Source of the DNA: JBATTK01 sp049670505
GTDB lineage: Bacteria; Bacteroidota; Bacteroidia; Flavobacteriales; Flavobacteriaceae
Assembly (NCBI GenBank): GCA_049670505.1
Contig: JBATTK010000179.1
Location: 1-10,816, forward strand
DNA length: 10,816 nucleotides
Reading direction: 5' to 3'
Below, piece after piece: positions 1 to 7,770 of this stretch; positions within the stretch are counted from its first letter, which is position 1; every line of letters starts with the position of its first letter. The translations under genes were made by a program, and so were the position numbers. A model generated the notes under the pieces. That model saw only the letters and a program-made list of their open reading frames with translations. It did no database searches and was not told the DNA's origin.

Positions 1-2
1 AC

Positions 3-911
3 CTAGAGGCTACCCAGCCCCATTCTTTTGGTGCGGTTCCTCGTATATTGACCAAATTTCAAGAAAAAATCCTGGAAAAAATTCCACAGAAAAAACTGGA
101 CAGCTTACTTAAAATCCCGTTTTTATCGGGCATGGTCAAAAAGAAACTGAAAAAGAAGCTAGGACTCAAGGAAGCCTTGATCGTGGCAGCAGGGGCGGCA
201 CCCGTTCCCAGCAGCTTAATTAAATGGTATGGAAGAATAGGGATAGAAGTGCTTCAAATGTATGGGATGACCGAAGATTGTATTATCTCACATACCAACC
301 TCCCCGAAGCCAACAAAATAGGCAGCGTTGGAAAAGTACTACCTGGTGTACAGACCAAATTGACTCCGGAGGGAGAATTGTGTATTAAGAATAACTGCCT
401 GATGAAAGGTTATTACAAATCACCTGAAATTACCGCAGAAGTCTTTACCGAAGATGGTTACTTTAAAACCGGGGATGTGGGCGAGTATGATCACGATGGT
501 TACTTTACCATTACCGGAAGGGCCAAAGATCAGTTTAAAACCGATAAAGGTAAATATATTTCCCCCTCTCCCATAGAACTTTTAATTTCCGAAAACACGG
601 ATATTGAACAAATCTGTATCGTAGGCACGGGAATACCACAACCCATTGCGCTGATTACACCGTCCGAATTGGGCAAAAAGAAAAGTTCATCGGAACTTTC
701 AGCCAGCTTGGAAGAAACGCTGTATCAAATAAATCCAGATCTGGAAAAGCATGAAAAGTTAGAAAAAGTAGTGGTGATGAAAGAGGACTGGACCATAGAA
801 AATGGGCTTACCACCCCTACCCTAAAGGTGAAGCGTAACAGCATAGAGAGAATTCACCAGCCTTTTTATAAGGCGTGGTTTGAACAAAAAGAAACCGTAA
901 TTTTTGAGTAA
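3..911 (+). CDS. Long-chain acyl-CoA synthetase (AMP-forming), 3' part
   Basis: C-terminal 302 residues of an AMP-binding (ANL superfamily) enzyme that activates fatty acids with ATP and CoA. The frame is open to the left edge, starting with residues resembling the family's GAVPRI segment, so the true start lies outside; an internal TTG at 48 is not a start. Visible motifs are an AAGAAPV segment, QMYGMTED (family motif A5), YFKTGD with the ribose-binding Asp, GRAKDQFKTDKGKYISP (hinge region), and near the end TPTLKVKR, whose first Lys is probably the adenylation lysine. The GRAKDQ-type hinge and TPTLKVKR ending suit the long-chain (FadD/FAA-type) branch rather than acetyl-CoA synthetase. Ends in TAA at 909-911. 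The S9 peptidase gene follows after 21 nt on the same strand, so co-transcription is possible. Chain-length preference cannot be read from this part. Confidence 0.93.
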   Translation, partial: LEATQPHSFGAVPRILTKFQEKILEKIPQKKLDSLLKIPFLSGMVKKKLKKKLGLKEALIVAAGAAPVPSSLIKWYGRIGIEVLQMYGMTEDCIISHTNLPEANKIGSVGKVLPGVQTKLTPEGELCIKNNCLMKGYYKSPEITAEVFTEDGYFKTGDVGEYDHDGYFTITGRAKDQFKTDKGKYISPSPIELLISENTDIEQICIVGTGIPQPIALITPSELGKKKSSSELSASLEETLYQINPDLEKHEKLEKVVVMKEDWTIENGLTTPTLKVKRNSIERIHQPFYKAWFEQKETVIFE

Positions 912-932
912 ACAATTTTTTAAACAGCCTAT

Positions 933-2963
933 ATGAGAAATTTAACGAGACCTTTACTATTAGTGGTATTGATTATCAATTATACCTACGGACAAACAGA
1001 TTCCAAACTACAACTTATCGATATATTCAACATGGAATATGTTTCCGACCCACAAGTTTCTCCGGACGGAACCAAAATCATTTATGTCCGGAATTTTAAG
1101 GATGTAATGACGGACCGTAATCTTTCCAACCTATGGATGGTTAATTTTGACGGTTCCAACAATAGGCCTTTGACCACGGGCAACCATAATGATTTTTACC
1201 CGCGTTGGTCGCATAATGGAAAAAAAATAATTTTTAAATCCAACATGGCCGACGCCAAAACAAAGCTATACATGATGTGGGTAGATACCAAAGAGACCGT
1301 ACCACTGACCAATACCCCGCAATCCCCCGGACGGGTCTCCTGGTCTTATGATGATCGCTATTTGGCGTTTAGCATGTTTGTTCCAAAAAATAAGGAGTCG
1401 ATCATAAAAATACCGGCAAAACCAGAAGGGGCCAAATGGAACGCGCCACCTACCTATATCGATAAAATGAACTACCGCTCGGATGGCCAAGGCTATTTGA
1501 AAAATGGATACGATCAAATATTTACCTTATCTACGGATGGCGGTACACCAAGACAATTAACGTTTTCAGATTATGATCATGGTAGTCCTATCTGGTCCAA
1601 GGACAATAAACAGCTATATTTTTCTGCAAATCTTCATGAAAACCACGAGTTTGAGCCCGCAAATAGCGAAATCTATCAACTAGCTTTAGACAATGGTGAA
1701 CCAAAAGCGTTGACAGATCGCTTTGGTCCCGATTCTAATCCTGTACTTTCCCCGGATGGTAAAAAAATTGCCTATACCGGTTTTGATGACACTTTTCAAG
1801 GATATCAGCTAACCTTGGTGTATATTATGAATGAAGATGGTACCGGTACAAAGGCGCTGTCCCAAGGTTTCGATAGGGATGTACAAAATATAAGCTGGGC
1901 AGGTGACGGAAGGGGACTATATTTCCAATATGATGACGAAGGGGATACCAAAATTGGACATATAAACCTGAACGGAAAAGTAACGACGATTACCGAAAAT
2001 CTGGGCGGACTTTCCTTAGGAAGACCATATAACGCAGGGGCCTTTTCCGTATCCCAAAACAATAAATTTGCCTATACCTTGGGCGGAACGGAACATCCGG
2101 CGGATCTTGCTACGTCCTACAAAGGAAATACGACCCGAATTACAAACCTGAACAGCGATCTGTTTTCTTTTCGGGATTTGGGCAAGGTAGAAGAGTTGTG
2201 GTGGGAATCTTCTTTTGATCAGCGAAAAATTCAAGGTTGGGTGGTTACCCCTCCCAATTTTGATGCTACAAAAAAATATCCCTTGATTTTGGAAATACAT
2301 GGAGGTCCATTTGCCAGCTACGGTGCTGTATTTTCAGCGGAAGTTCAATTATATGCAGCGGCTGGTTACGTGGTATTGTATACCAATCCCAGAGGAAGTA
2401 CAAGTTACGGTCAGGAGTTTGGCAATTTGATACATCATGACTACCCTAACCATGATTATGAAGATCTAATGTCGGGAGTAGATGCCGTAACCCAAAAAGG
2501 ATTTGTAGATACAGATAATCTTTTTGTGACCGGCGGAAGTGGCGGTGGCGTGCTTACTGCCTGGATCGTGGGCAAAACCGATCGGTTTAGGGCGGCCGTT
2601 GTTGCAAAACCAGTGATTAATTGGTATAGTTTTGTTTTGTATGCCGATAATCCCGGTTTCTTTTACAAATATTGGTTCCCCAATAAGCCTTGGGAAGATG
2701 CCAGCAATTATATGGAACGCTCTCCCCTCTCTTATGTGGGCAATGTTACAACACCGACCATGCTACTGACAGGGGAAAACGATTACCGCACCCCTATCGC
2801 GGAATCGGAACAATTCTATGCTGCCCTGAAATTGCAAAAAGTAGAGACCGCAATGGTACGGATTCCCGGGGCATCGCATGGAATAGCGAACAAACCCAGT
2901 AATTTGATCGCCAAAATAGCCAGCGTATTGGCTTGGTTCGATAAGTACAAGGATAAGGAATAG
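933..2963 (+). CDS. Exported S9-family prolyl-oligopeptidase-type peptidase
   Basis: 676-residue serine peptidase of family S9 (dipeptidyl aminopeptidase/acylaminoacyl-peptidase type), likely cleaving short peptides in the periplasm. The N-terminus has a charged MRNLTR start, a hydrophobic core at about 7-19 and a plausible cleavage after YTYG-Q, giving a signal peptide. Residues about 35-400 hold WD40-like beta-propeller repeats with recurring 'SPDGxxIxY' blades near 42-52, 88-101, 133-147, 217-231, 269-282 and 319-332. The alpha/beta-hydrolase domain starts near 445 with the LEIHGGPFASYG oxyanion-hole segment. The catalytic triad is read as Ser536 in GGSGGG, Asp617 in TGENDYRT and His649 in PGASHG. 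Length fits the family. The nucleophile elbow has Gly where many S9 members have Tyr (GGSYGG); I believe this occurs in a subset of the family. Start ATG 933 gives the complete signal peptide. Confidence 0.95.
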   Translation: MRNLTRPLLLVVLIINYTYGQTDSKLQLIDIFNMEYVSDPQVSPDGTKIIYVRNFKDVMTDRNLSNLWMVNFDGSNNRPLTTGNHNDFYPRWSHNGKKIIFKSNMADAKTKLYMMWVDTKETVPLTNTPQSPGRVSWSYDDRYLAFSMFVPKNKESIIKIPAKPEGAKWNAPPTYIDKMNYRSDGQGYLKNGYDQIFTLSTDGGTPRQLTFSDYDHGSPIWSKDNKQLYFSANLHENHEFEPANSEIYQLALDNGEPKALTDRFGPDSNPVLSPDGKKIAYTGFDDTFQGYQLTLVYIMNEDGTGTKALSQGFDRDVQNISWAGDGRGLYFQYDDEGDTKIGHINLNGKVTTITENLGGLSLGRPYNAGAFSVSQNNKFAYTLGGTEHPADLATSYKGNTTRITNLNSDLFSFRDLGKVEELWWESSFDQRKIQGWVVTPPNFDATKKYPLILEIHGGPFASYGAVFSAEVQLYAAAGYVVLYTNPRGSTSYGQEFGNLIHHDYPNHDYEDLMSGVDAVTQKGFVDTDNLFVTGGSGGGVLTAWIVGKTDRFRAAVVAKPVINWYSFVLYADNPGFFYKYWFPNKPWEDASNYMERSPLSYVGNVTTPTMLLTGENDYRTPIAESEQFYAALKLQKVETAMVRIPGASHGIANKPSNLIAKIASVLAWFDKYKDKE

Positions 2964-3008
2964 ACTAGGGCTAGGGTGCCTTAAGGGAGTTTATCTTATG
3001 AAGTAGCA

Positions 3009-3500
3009 TTATAACTTAAGTTTTGAGTTATACATGGTTCCCCCCAGAACCAAAGCCGCGGAAATAATTAATAGATTTTTAATAATGTATTGCCCTTCCA
3101 AGGTGGGCAAAAGGTAATACCCTTGTTGAAAGGTGATTTTCGGCAAAAAAACGAGTGGCATAAAAGTACCTACCATTTGAAGCAACAAAAGTCCTATGGC
3201 AATTCGCGTCGTCCTCTGAAACAAAAAGCTTATCCCGATAGCAACTTCCCACCATCCAATAATGGCCAACCATAGTTCCGGGTCCCCAAAAGGCAACCAA
3301 GCGACCGTTGCTTTCAAAAGTCCTTCCGCTGCGGATAGTCCAAAAGGTTTAAGGACACCGAACCAAATGAATATGATACCAAACGAAATACGCATGGCGG
3401 GTACACCCCATTGTTTCATATATTTGGCAATGGTCTGGTCTATTTTATTTAATTCCGTTGTCAAAGGCGATTTTTTTCTAAATTGGATATAGATTAACAT
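3009..3500 (-). CDS. DoxX-like four-helix membrane protein
   Basis: 163-residue inner-membrane protein. Hydrophobic segments at about 35-53 (RISFGIIFIWFGVLK), 77-94, 98-119 (LLLLQMVGTFMPLVFLP) and 138-154 predict four helices, with loop motifs FGLSAAEGL and LPTLEGQYIIKNL typical of DoxX/YkgB-like proteins. The family's biochemical role is poorly defined; some members associate with quinone or redox-stress functions, but nothing here shows that. The start could be ATG 3500 or the in-frame ATG at 3419 (MKQWGVPAMR), which would drop 27 mostly polar residues just before helix 1; I keep the longer form. It is convergent with the S9 peptidase gene (45 nt gap) and divergent from the dehalogenase gene. 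Confidence 0.82.
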   Translation of the reverse strand: MLIYIQFRKKSPLTTELNKIDQTIAKYMKQWGVPAMRISFGIIFIWFGVLKPFGLSAAEGLLKATVAWLPFGDPELWLAIIGWWEVAIGISFLFQRTTRIAIGLLLLQMVGTFMPLVFLPKITFQQGYYLLPTLEGQYIIKNLLIISAALVLGGTMYNSKLKL

Positions 3501-3614
3501 AAAAATACGCTAAAAATCAACGGCTTATATACTGATATCATAACATTTGGCAATAGTTATATTTCCAACGGTAATCATCCGTAGCTTTTGAACAAACATC
3601 CAAAAAAGAATTCT
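3501..3614. promoter_or_regulatory. Divergent intergenic region
   Basis: 114 nt AT-rich gap between divergently transcribed DoxX-like and dehalogenase genes; it should hold promoters for both. I found no exact match to the Bacteroidota -7 consensus TAnnTTTG. Near-matches on the plus strand are TATATTTC at 3558-3565 and TAGCTTTTG at 3582-3590, without a convincing -33 TTG at the right distance. The assignment rests on gene layout only. Confidence 0.35.
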
Positions 3615-4292
3615 ATGAAATACACCTTGGCCTTTGATGTTTATGGTACCTTGATAGATACTTCTGGAGTTTTCAACTCCTTGGAGACGATCATCGGGGA
3701 CAAAGCTACGGCATTCATGAACCTGTGGCGGAACAAACAATTGGAGTATTCCTTTCGAAGAGCGGCAATGAAAAAGTACGTTGACTTTTCTATCTGTACC
3801 AAAGAGGCCATGGAATATTGTTGTTTGGCATTGAGGGTTGATTTAAAAAATAGTGAAAAAGATACGTTGATGAATGCCTATAAAGTGCTGCCAGCGTTTC
3901 TAGATGTAGCAGCAAGTTTGGAAAACCTAAAAGAAATAGGACACCGCTTATTCGCTTTTTCCAATGGAAGTTCTGATGCGGTATCCACACTTTTGGAACA
4001 TGCGAATATCATCCATTTTTTTGAAGGTATTGTAAGTGTTGCCGATGTCAAAATGTTTAAACCAAGTCCGGTTGTGTACCAACACTTCAATACAAAGACC
4101 AACTCCTCCAAATTGGATAGTTGGCTTATTTCCGGAAATCCGTTCGATGTCATGGGTGCCATTTCCCATGGTATGCGTGCAGTTTGGGTGCAACGATCAT
4201 CAGAAGCTATTTTTGATCCTTGGGGGATTCATCCTACGGCAACAATAACTGGATTGGTTAAGCTAAAATCGGTATTTGATAAATCAGATTAA
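3615..4292 (+). CDS. HAD-superfamily L-2-haloacid dehalogenase (type II)
   Basis: 225-residue cytosolic hydrolase expected to convert L-2-haloacids to D-2-hydroxyacids with halide release. Nucleophile Asp8 lies in FDVYGTL; the second Asp of phosphatase-type HADs is Tyr10, as in dehalogenases. WRNKQLEYSFR (38-48) matches the dehalogenase-specific RxKQLEYTW segment. From memory, the nine catalytic residues of L-DEX YL are D10, T14, R41, S118, K151, Y157, S175, N177 and D180. Here they appear as D8, T12, R39, S116, K149, Y155, S173, N175 and D178, a constant offset of two. One change is NPFD in place of the usual N-x-W-D. I start at ATG 3615; the frame extends nine codons to a TTG at 3588, but those residues (NKHPKKNS) are unlike the family. 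It stands alone, with a divergent DoxX-like gene upstream. The physiological substrate is unproven. Confidence 0.88.
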   Translation: MKYTLAFDVYGTLIDTSGVFNSLETIIGDKATAFMNLWRNKQLEYSFRRAAMKKYVDFSICTKEAMEYCCLALRVDLKNSEKDTLMNAYKVLPAFLDVAASLENLKEIGHRLFAFSNGSSDAVSTLLEHANIIHFFEGIVSVADVKMFKPSPVVYQHFNTKTNSSKLDSWLISGNPFDVMGAISHGMRAVWVQRSSEAIFDPWGIHPTATITGLVKLKSVFDKSD

Positions 4293-4323
4293 CCTTGTTT
4301 CGCTATACTTGTAGCATCGATCA

Positions 4324-4427
4324 CTGCTCATTTAGAGGAGATGGTAGGCTTTAGGTGAAAACAAGAACCCCAGACTTATCTTCACATCGTCCCTTTAGGG
4401 ACATTAGATAAGTAAAAAAATGAGCAG
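4324..4427. other. Nested inverted repeats, possible structured RNA
   Basis: In the 186 nt gap between the convergent dehalogenase and FAD-subunit genes, three inverted repeats are nested. The outer is CTGCTCATTT (4324-4333) with AAATGAGCAG (4418-4427), 10 bp perfect. The middle is ACTTATCT (4374-4381) with AGATAAGT (4406-4413). The inner is GTCCC-TTTA-GGGAC (4389-4402). GTGAA (4355-4359) could also pair with TTCAC (4381-4385), crossing the middle stem like a pseudoknot. The remaining interior is unpaired by eye. It could be a transcript-end structure for either gene, a small RNA or a mobile palindromic element; I do not recognise a named RNA family. Confidence 0.5.
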
Positions 4428-4478
4428 ACCGCCTTTGTGCCTCTCAGGATATGCAAAAACTTTATAGTTCACTTCGGT

Positions 4479-5279
4479 TTAAGCTTCCAGCGCTTTTTTA
4501 ACGTATACCTTAGCTAAGTGTGAGCGGTATGCTACATCCGCAAAATGATCGCTCATGACTTCTACCCCTTCTACGGCATGTATTGCAGCATCGCCATTCC
4601 CAGTATAGGCTTTTTCCACGGCGGTGGCCCTGTAAGGTGTATCGGAAACCCCCGTTACCCCAACTTTAACTACATCCCCATCTTTCACTACCGCTACTCC
4701 GACCACGGCAAATCTTGAGGCCGATTGAAAAAACTTTTGATAATTGCCATGGGCCACTTTAGGAAAACGAATTGAAGTAATGATCTCATCGTCCGCCAAA
4801 GCAGTAGTAAAAATACCATGAAAGAAATCCGTGGCCGCAATGGTTCGATTGCCGCTTTTTCCTTCCACAACAAGAACGGCGTCACAGGCCAAAACCGTAG
4901 CAGGATAATCGGATGAAGGATCCGCATGTGCCAAGCTACCACCTATAGTCCCCCTATTTCTAACCTGGATATCCCCAATTTTTCCGGCGGTCTGCGATAA
5001 GATATTCACATGCCGTTGCACCACATCTGAATTCAAAATCTCATGATGGGTGCAATTGGCTCCGATGACAATTTCATCCCCATCCTCGCTAATAGTGTTC
5101 ATTCCCGAAATCCCACTAATGTCGATCAATATCCCTGGTCTGTTCAATCGCAGTTTCATTGCGGGAATCAGGCTATGTCCGCCCGACAGGACTTTTGCTT
5201 CGTACCCATGCTTATCAAGCAGGTTTACGACTTCATTAATGGAAGATGCCTTTATATAGTCAAACTTTGCTGGTATCAT
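4479..5279 (-). CDS. Molybdenum hydroxylase FAD-binding medium subunit (CoxM-like)
   Basis: 266 residues, normal length for the FAD subunit of xanthine-dehydrogenase/CO-dehydrogenase-family enzymes. It passes electrons from the Fe-S subunit through FAD to the acceptor. The two signature FAD-binding loops are present: SGGHSLIPAMKLRL (32-45) and GTIGGSLAHADPSSD (110-124). The C-terminal domain (about 160-266) matches the CO-dehydrogenase flavoprotein C-terminal fold, with SASRFAVVGVAV and GVTGVSDTPYRA segments. It is the last gene of the small-large-medium series, separated from the large-subunit stop by 130 nt that carry a REP-like double hairpin, an unusually wide gap for subunits of one complex. 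Start ATG 5279 gives the usual N-terminus (IPAKFDYIKASS), and no upstream in-frame sequence is needed. Stop TAA at 4479-4481. Confidence 0.94.
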   Translation of the reverse strand: MIPAKFDYIKASSINEVVNLLDKHGYEAKVLSGGHSLIPAMKLRLNRPGILIDISGISGMNTISEDGDEIVIGANCTHHEILNSDVVQRHVNILSQTAGKIGDIQVRNRGTIGGSLAHADPSSDYPATVLACDAVLVVEGKSGNRTIAATDFFHGIFTTALADDEIITSIRFPKVAHGNYQKFFQSASRFAVVGVAVVKDGDVVKVGVTGVSDTPYRATAVEKAYTGNGDAAIHAVEGVEVMSDHFADVAYRSHLAKVYVKKALEA

Positions 5280-5337
5280 TATACAATGTGTTTTAAAATT
5301 TCATTTGTTACTTTTCAAGGTTTGCTCAATAACTTTT

Positions 5338-5392
5338 CACCTCTCCTTGAGGAGAGGTCGATACCTTCTAAAAGACGGTATCGGGTGAGGTG
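5338..5392. repeat. REP-like double-hairpin intergenic element
   Basis: A compact palindromic unit in the gap between large and medium subunit genes. Hairpin 1 is ACCTCTCC (5339-5346), loop TTGA, GGAGAGGT (5351-5358). Hairpin 2 is CGATACC (5359-5365) with GGTATCG (5377-5383), plus an inner TCT/AGA pair. CACCTC (5338-5343) can alternatively pair with GAGGTG (5387-5392), closing both hairpins. This layout resembles dispersed repeats that I recall from Bacteroidota intergenic regions. Copy number in this genome cannot be seen from one window. In mRNA it could act as a stabiliser or a partial terminator, lowering medium-subunit expression. Confidence 0.6.
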
Positions 5393-5393
5393 G

Positions 5394-5415
5394 CAATAAA
5401 GAAAACCCTTTATTG
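5394..5415. other. 8-bp hairpin across the large-subunit stop codon
   Basis: CAATAAAG (5394-5401), six-nt loop, CTTTATTG (5408-5415): a perfect inverted repeat that includes the large-subunit TAA (5410-5412). It is AT-rich and adjoins the REP-like element at 5338-5392. It may help form a transcript 3' structure, but a chance origin is possible. Confidence 0.35.
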
Positions 5416-7767
5416 CTGCATTGCCTTCCATACGCGTTGTGGAGTTACCGGCATTTGAATATCGGTCACTCCCAAATGGGCAAGGGCATCTACAACGGCA
5501 TTGACCACCGCAGGTGTGGAACCTATGGCACCAGCCTCCCCTGCTCCTTTTACACCTAATGGATTATGTGGGCAAGGTGTGATTGTCCTATCGGTTTCTA
5601 TCATGGGCACATCATCTGCCCTGGGCATGGCATAGTCCATATAGGAACCCGTAATCATTTGGCCCCCATCATATACCACTTCTTCCAAAAGGGCCTGACC
5701 TACACCTTGTACTACACCTCCATGGATCTGACCATCCACGATCATAGGATTCATGACATTACCTACATCATCCACTGCAATAAAGCGTTTTAACGTTACC
5801 CTACCGGTATCGGAATCTACCTCAACAACAGCGATATGGGTTCCGAAGGGATAGGTGAAATTTGCCGGATCGTAGAAACTAGAGAAATCCAAACCAGGTT
5901 CCAAGCCTTCCGGATAATCATGGGGTACATAGGCGGTAAGGGAAACGTCTCCAAAAGAGATGGATTTATCGGTTCCTTTTACCGTCCATTTTCCTTCAGC
6001 ATATGCTAAATCTTCTTCGGCCGCTTCCAATTTGTGCGCTGCAATTTTTGCACCTTTCTCCAAAACTTTTTCAACACTTTTTATAATGGCGCTTCCTCCT
6101 ACGGCCAAGCTTCGGGATCCATAAGTACCCATGCCAAAGGCCACCTGATCGGTATCGCCATGCACTATTTCTATATCATCCATAGGAATACCCAGTTTAT
6201 CGGCAACAAACTGCGCAAAGACGGTTTCGTGCCCCTGTCCGTGGGAATGCGCTCCTGTAAATACCGATACTTTTCCGGTAGGTTGCACCCGTACATGGCC
6301 CACTTCGTATAGTCCGGCCCTGGCCCCTAAGGCTCCTACCACGGCCGACGGCGCAATTCCGCAGCCTTCTATATAGGTAGAAATGCCTACCCCTAATAAT
6401 TTTCCATTTTTACGGGCCTCTGCCTGCTCCTTTCTAAAATCTTCATAGCCCAGCATTTCCAAGCCTCTTTCTAAAACGGCACGATAATTACCGCTGTCGT
6501 ATTGGAGGGCTACTTGGGTCTGATACCCAGGTTCTTTTACCCCATCAAAAGGAGGGATAAAGTTTTTATAGCGAAGTTCCGTTGGGTCCATCTTCATTTC
6601 CTTGGCGGCCTTGGAGATCATCCGTTCCAATAGATAGGTGGCTTCCGGTCTTCCTGCCCCTCTATACGCATCTACCACCACCGTATGGGTAAAAGGTGCT
6701 ACCACATTCAGATGGATCAAGGGAGTAGTATACACCCCTTGAAATAACGTACCGTGCAAATAGGTGGGTACCGCCGGGGCAAAGGTAGACAGGTAGGCAC
6801 CCATAGCACAGTATTCATCCGTAAGGTGCGCTACTATTTTTCCGTCTTTATCAAATCCCATTTTGGAATGCACCACATGATCTCTACCATGGGCATCCGT
6901 TAAAAAAGCCTCACTACGATCCGAGGTCCATTTTACGGGACGGCCAATCTCCTTGGAGGCCCAAGTTAAAAGAGCCTCCTCCGTATAATGGTATATTTTG
7001 CTTCCAAAACCACCTCCCACATCATAGGACACCACCCGTACTTTGTGCTCCGGGATACCCAAGGCAAAAGCACAAAGCAACAACCGTATTAAATGTGGGT
7101 TTTGAGTGCTGGTATACAACGTCCACTTGTCTCCGTTCATATCATAGTCGGCAATATAGGATCTGGGCTCAATAGCATTTGGCGCTACCCTATGGTTGCG
7201 GTATTCCATTTCCGTAACATGATGCGCACTTGCCAAAGCAGCTTCTACCTCGCCCCTATCGTTTCCGATACACCAATCGAAGGCGGCATTGTCCGCCCAT
7301 TGGTCATGTACCAAAGGTGCATTGGATTCCATGGCTTTCTTAGGATCCGTAACCGCCGGGAGTTCCTCATAATTAACTGCTACCAGTTCGGCTGCATCCC
7401 TGGCCAATTCCAAGGTTTCCGCTATGACGATGGCCACTGCTTCCCCCACATGATTGATCTTATCTTTTGCCAAAAGTGGATGTACGGGTTCCCGCATGGT
7501 TTCCCCGTTTTTAAAGTCTACCTGCCATCCGCAAGGGACTCCAAAGGCACCGCAACCATCTTGCGCCGTATAGACGGCTACGACCCCTTCCGCCTTTTCA
7601 GCTTCCGAGCTGTCAACGCTTAGAATTTTGGCATGTGCATAGGGGCTTCTTACGAATGCCGCCTGTGTCATTCCCGGTAACTTAATATCATCGGTATACC
7701 TTCCGGCACCTTTCAGGAAACGGGCATCTTCCCTCCTTTTAACCGCTTTTCCTATAAACTTTTCCAT
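5410..7767 (-). CDS. Molybdopterin-binding large subunit, form II CoxL-like hydroxylase
   Basis: 785-residue catalytic subunit of a xanthine-oxidase-family molybdenum hydroxylase, binding the molybdopterin cytosine dinucleotide cofactor. The N-terminal a/b hammerhead domain runs about 1-140 (starting FIGKAVKRREDARFLKGAGRYTDDI-like). Cofactor and active-site motifs follow: GGGFGSK (251-257), AYRGAGR (367-373), SHGQGHET (508-515) and GVKGAGEAGAIG (738-749), with Glu744 the expected active-site base. AYRGAGR is the form II signature; true aerobic CO dehydrogenases (form I) carry AYxCSFR with the copper-binding Cys. Activity on CO is therefore doubtful, and the substrate may be an aldehyde, heterocycle or another compound. 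No Tat signal is seen, so the enzyme is probably cytoplasmic. Start ATG 7767 lies 3 nt after the small-subunit stop, indicating translational coupling. Stop TAA at 5410-5412. Confidence 0.95.
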   Translation of the reverse strand: MEKFIGKAVKRREDARFLKGAGRYTDDIKLPGMTQAAFVRSPYAHAKILSVDSSEAEKAEGVVAVYTAQDGCGAFGVPCGWQVDFKNGETMREPVHPLLAKDKINHVGEAVAIVIAETLELARDAAELVAVNYEELPAVTDPKKAMESNAPLVHDQWADNAAFDWCIGNDRGEVEAALASAHHVTEMEYRNHRVAPNAIEPRSYIADYDMNGDKWTLYTSTQNPHLIRLLLCAFALGIPEHKVRVVSYDVGGGFGSKIYHYTEEALLTWASKEIGRPVKWTSDRSEAFLTDAHGRDHVVHSKMGFDKDGKIVAHLTDEYCAMGAYLSTFAPAVPTYLHGTLFQGVYTTPLIHLNVVAPFTHTVVVDAYRGAGRPEATYLLERMISKAAKEMKMDPTELRYKNFIPPFDGVKEPGYQTQVALQYDSGNYRAVLERGLEMLGYEDFRKEQAEARKNGKLLGVGISTYIEGCGIAPSAVVGALGARAGLYEVGHVRVQPTGKVSVFTGAHSHGQGHETVFAQFVADKLGIPMDDIEIVHGDTDQVAFGMGTYGSRSLAVGGSAIIKSVEKVLEKGAKIAAHKLEAAEEDLAYAEGKWTVKGTDKSISFGDVSLTAYVPHDYPEGLEPGLDFSSFYDPANFTYPFGTHIAVVEVDSDTGRVTLKRFIAVDDVGNVMNPMIVDGQIHGGVVQGVGQALLEEVVYDGGQMITGSYMDYAMPRADDVPMIETDRTITPCPHNPLGVKGAGEAGAIGSTPAVVNAVVDALAHLGVTDIQMPVTPQRVWKAMQQ

Positions 7768-7770
7768 AGC

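Noticed and set aside
48..50. TTG as the start of the acyl-CoA synthetase
   Set aside because: The frame is open and family-like to the left edge, so the gene is truncated by the window and does not start here.
3010..3032. TATAACT/AGTTATA hairpin as a terminator between convergent genes
   Set aside because: It lies within the last codons of the DoxX-like gene, is purely AT in most of the stem, and lacks a following T-run, so it is not convincing.
3588..3590. TTG start for the dehalogenase
   Set aside because: It adds nine polar residues absent from the family. ATG 3615 places the nucleophile at residue 8, as expected.
4324..4427. Molybdenum-cofactor or other known riboswitch
   Set aside because: The element lies downstream of the hydroxylase genes, not in a leader, and I could not match it to any riboswitch consensus I know.
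5043..5399. Plus-strand open frame of 118 codons
   Set aside because: Antisense to the FAD subunit and running through the REP-like element. It shows no recognisable protein features.
7093..7623. Plus-strand open frame of 176 codons
   Set aside because: Antisense to the conserved large-subunit gene. Its residues look random and the minus-strand protein explains the sequence.
5410..7767. Annotation as bona fide aerobic CO dehydrogenase CoxL
   Set aside because: The copper-binding AYxCSFR motif of form I is absent; AYRGAGR is present instead and the gene order is small-large-medium.
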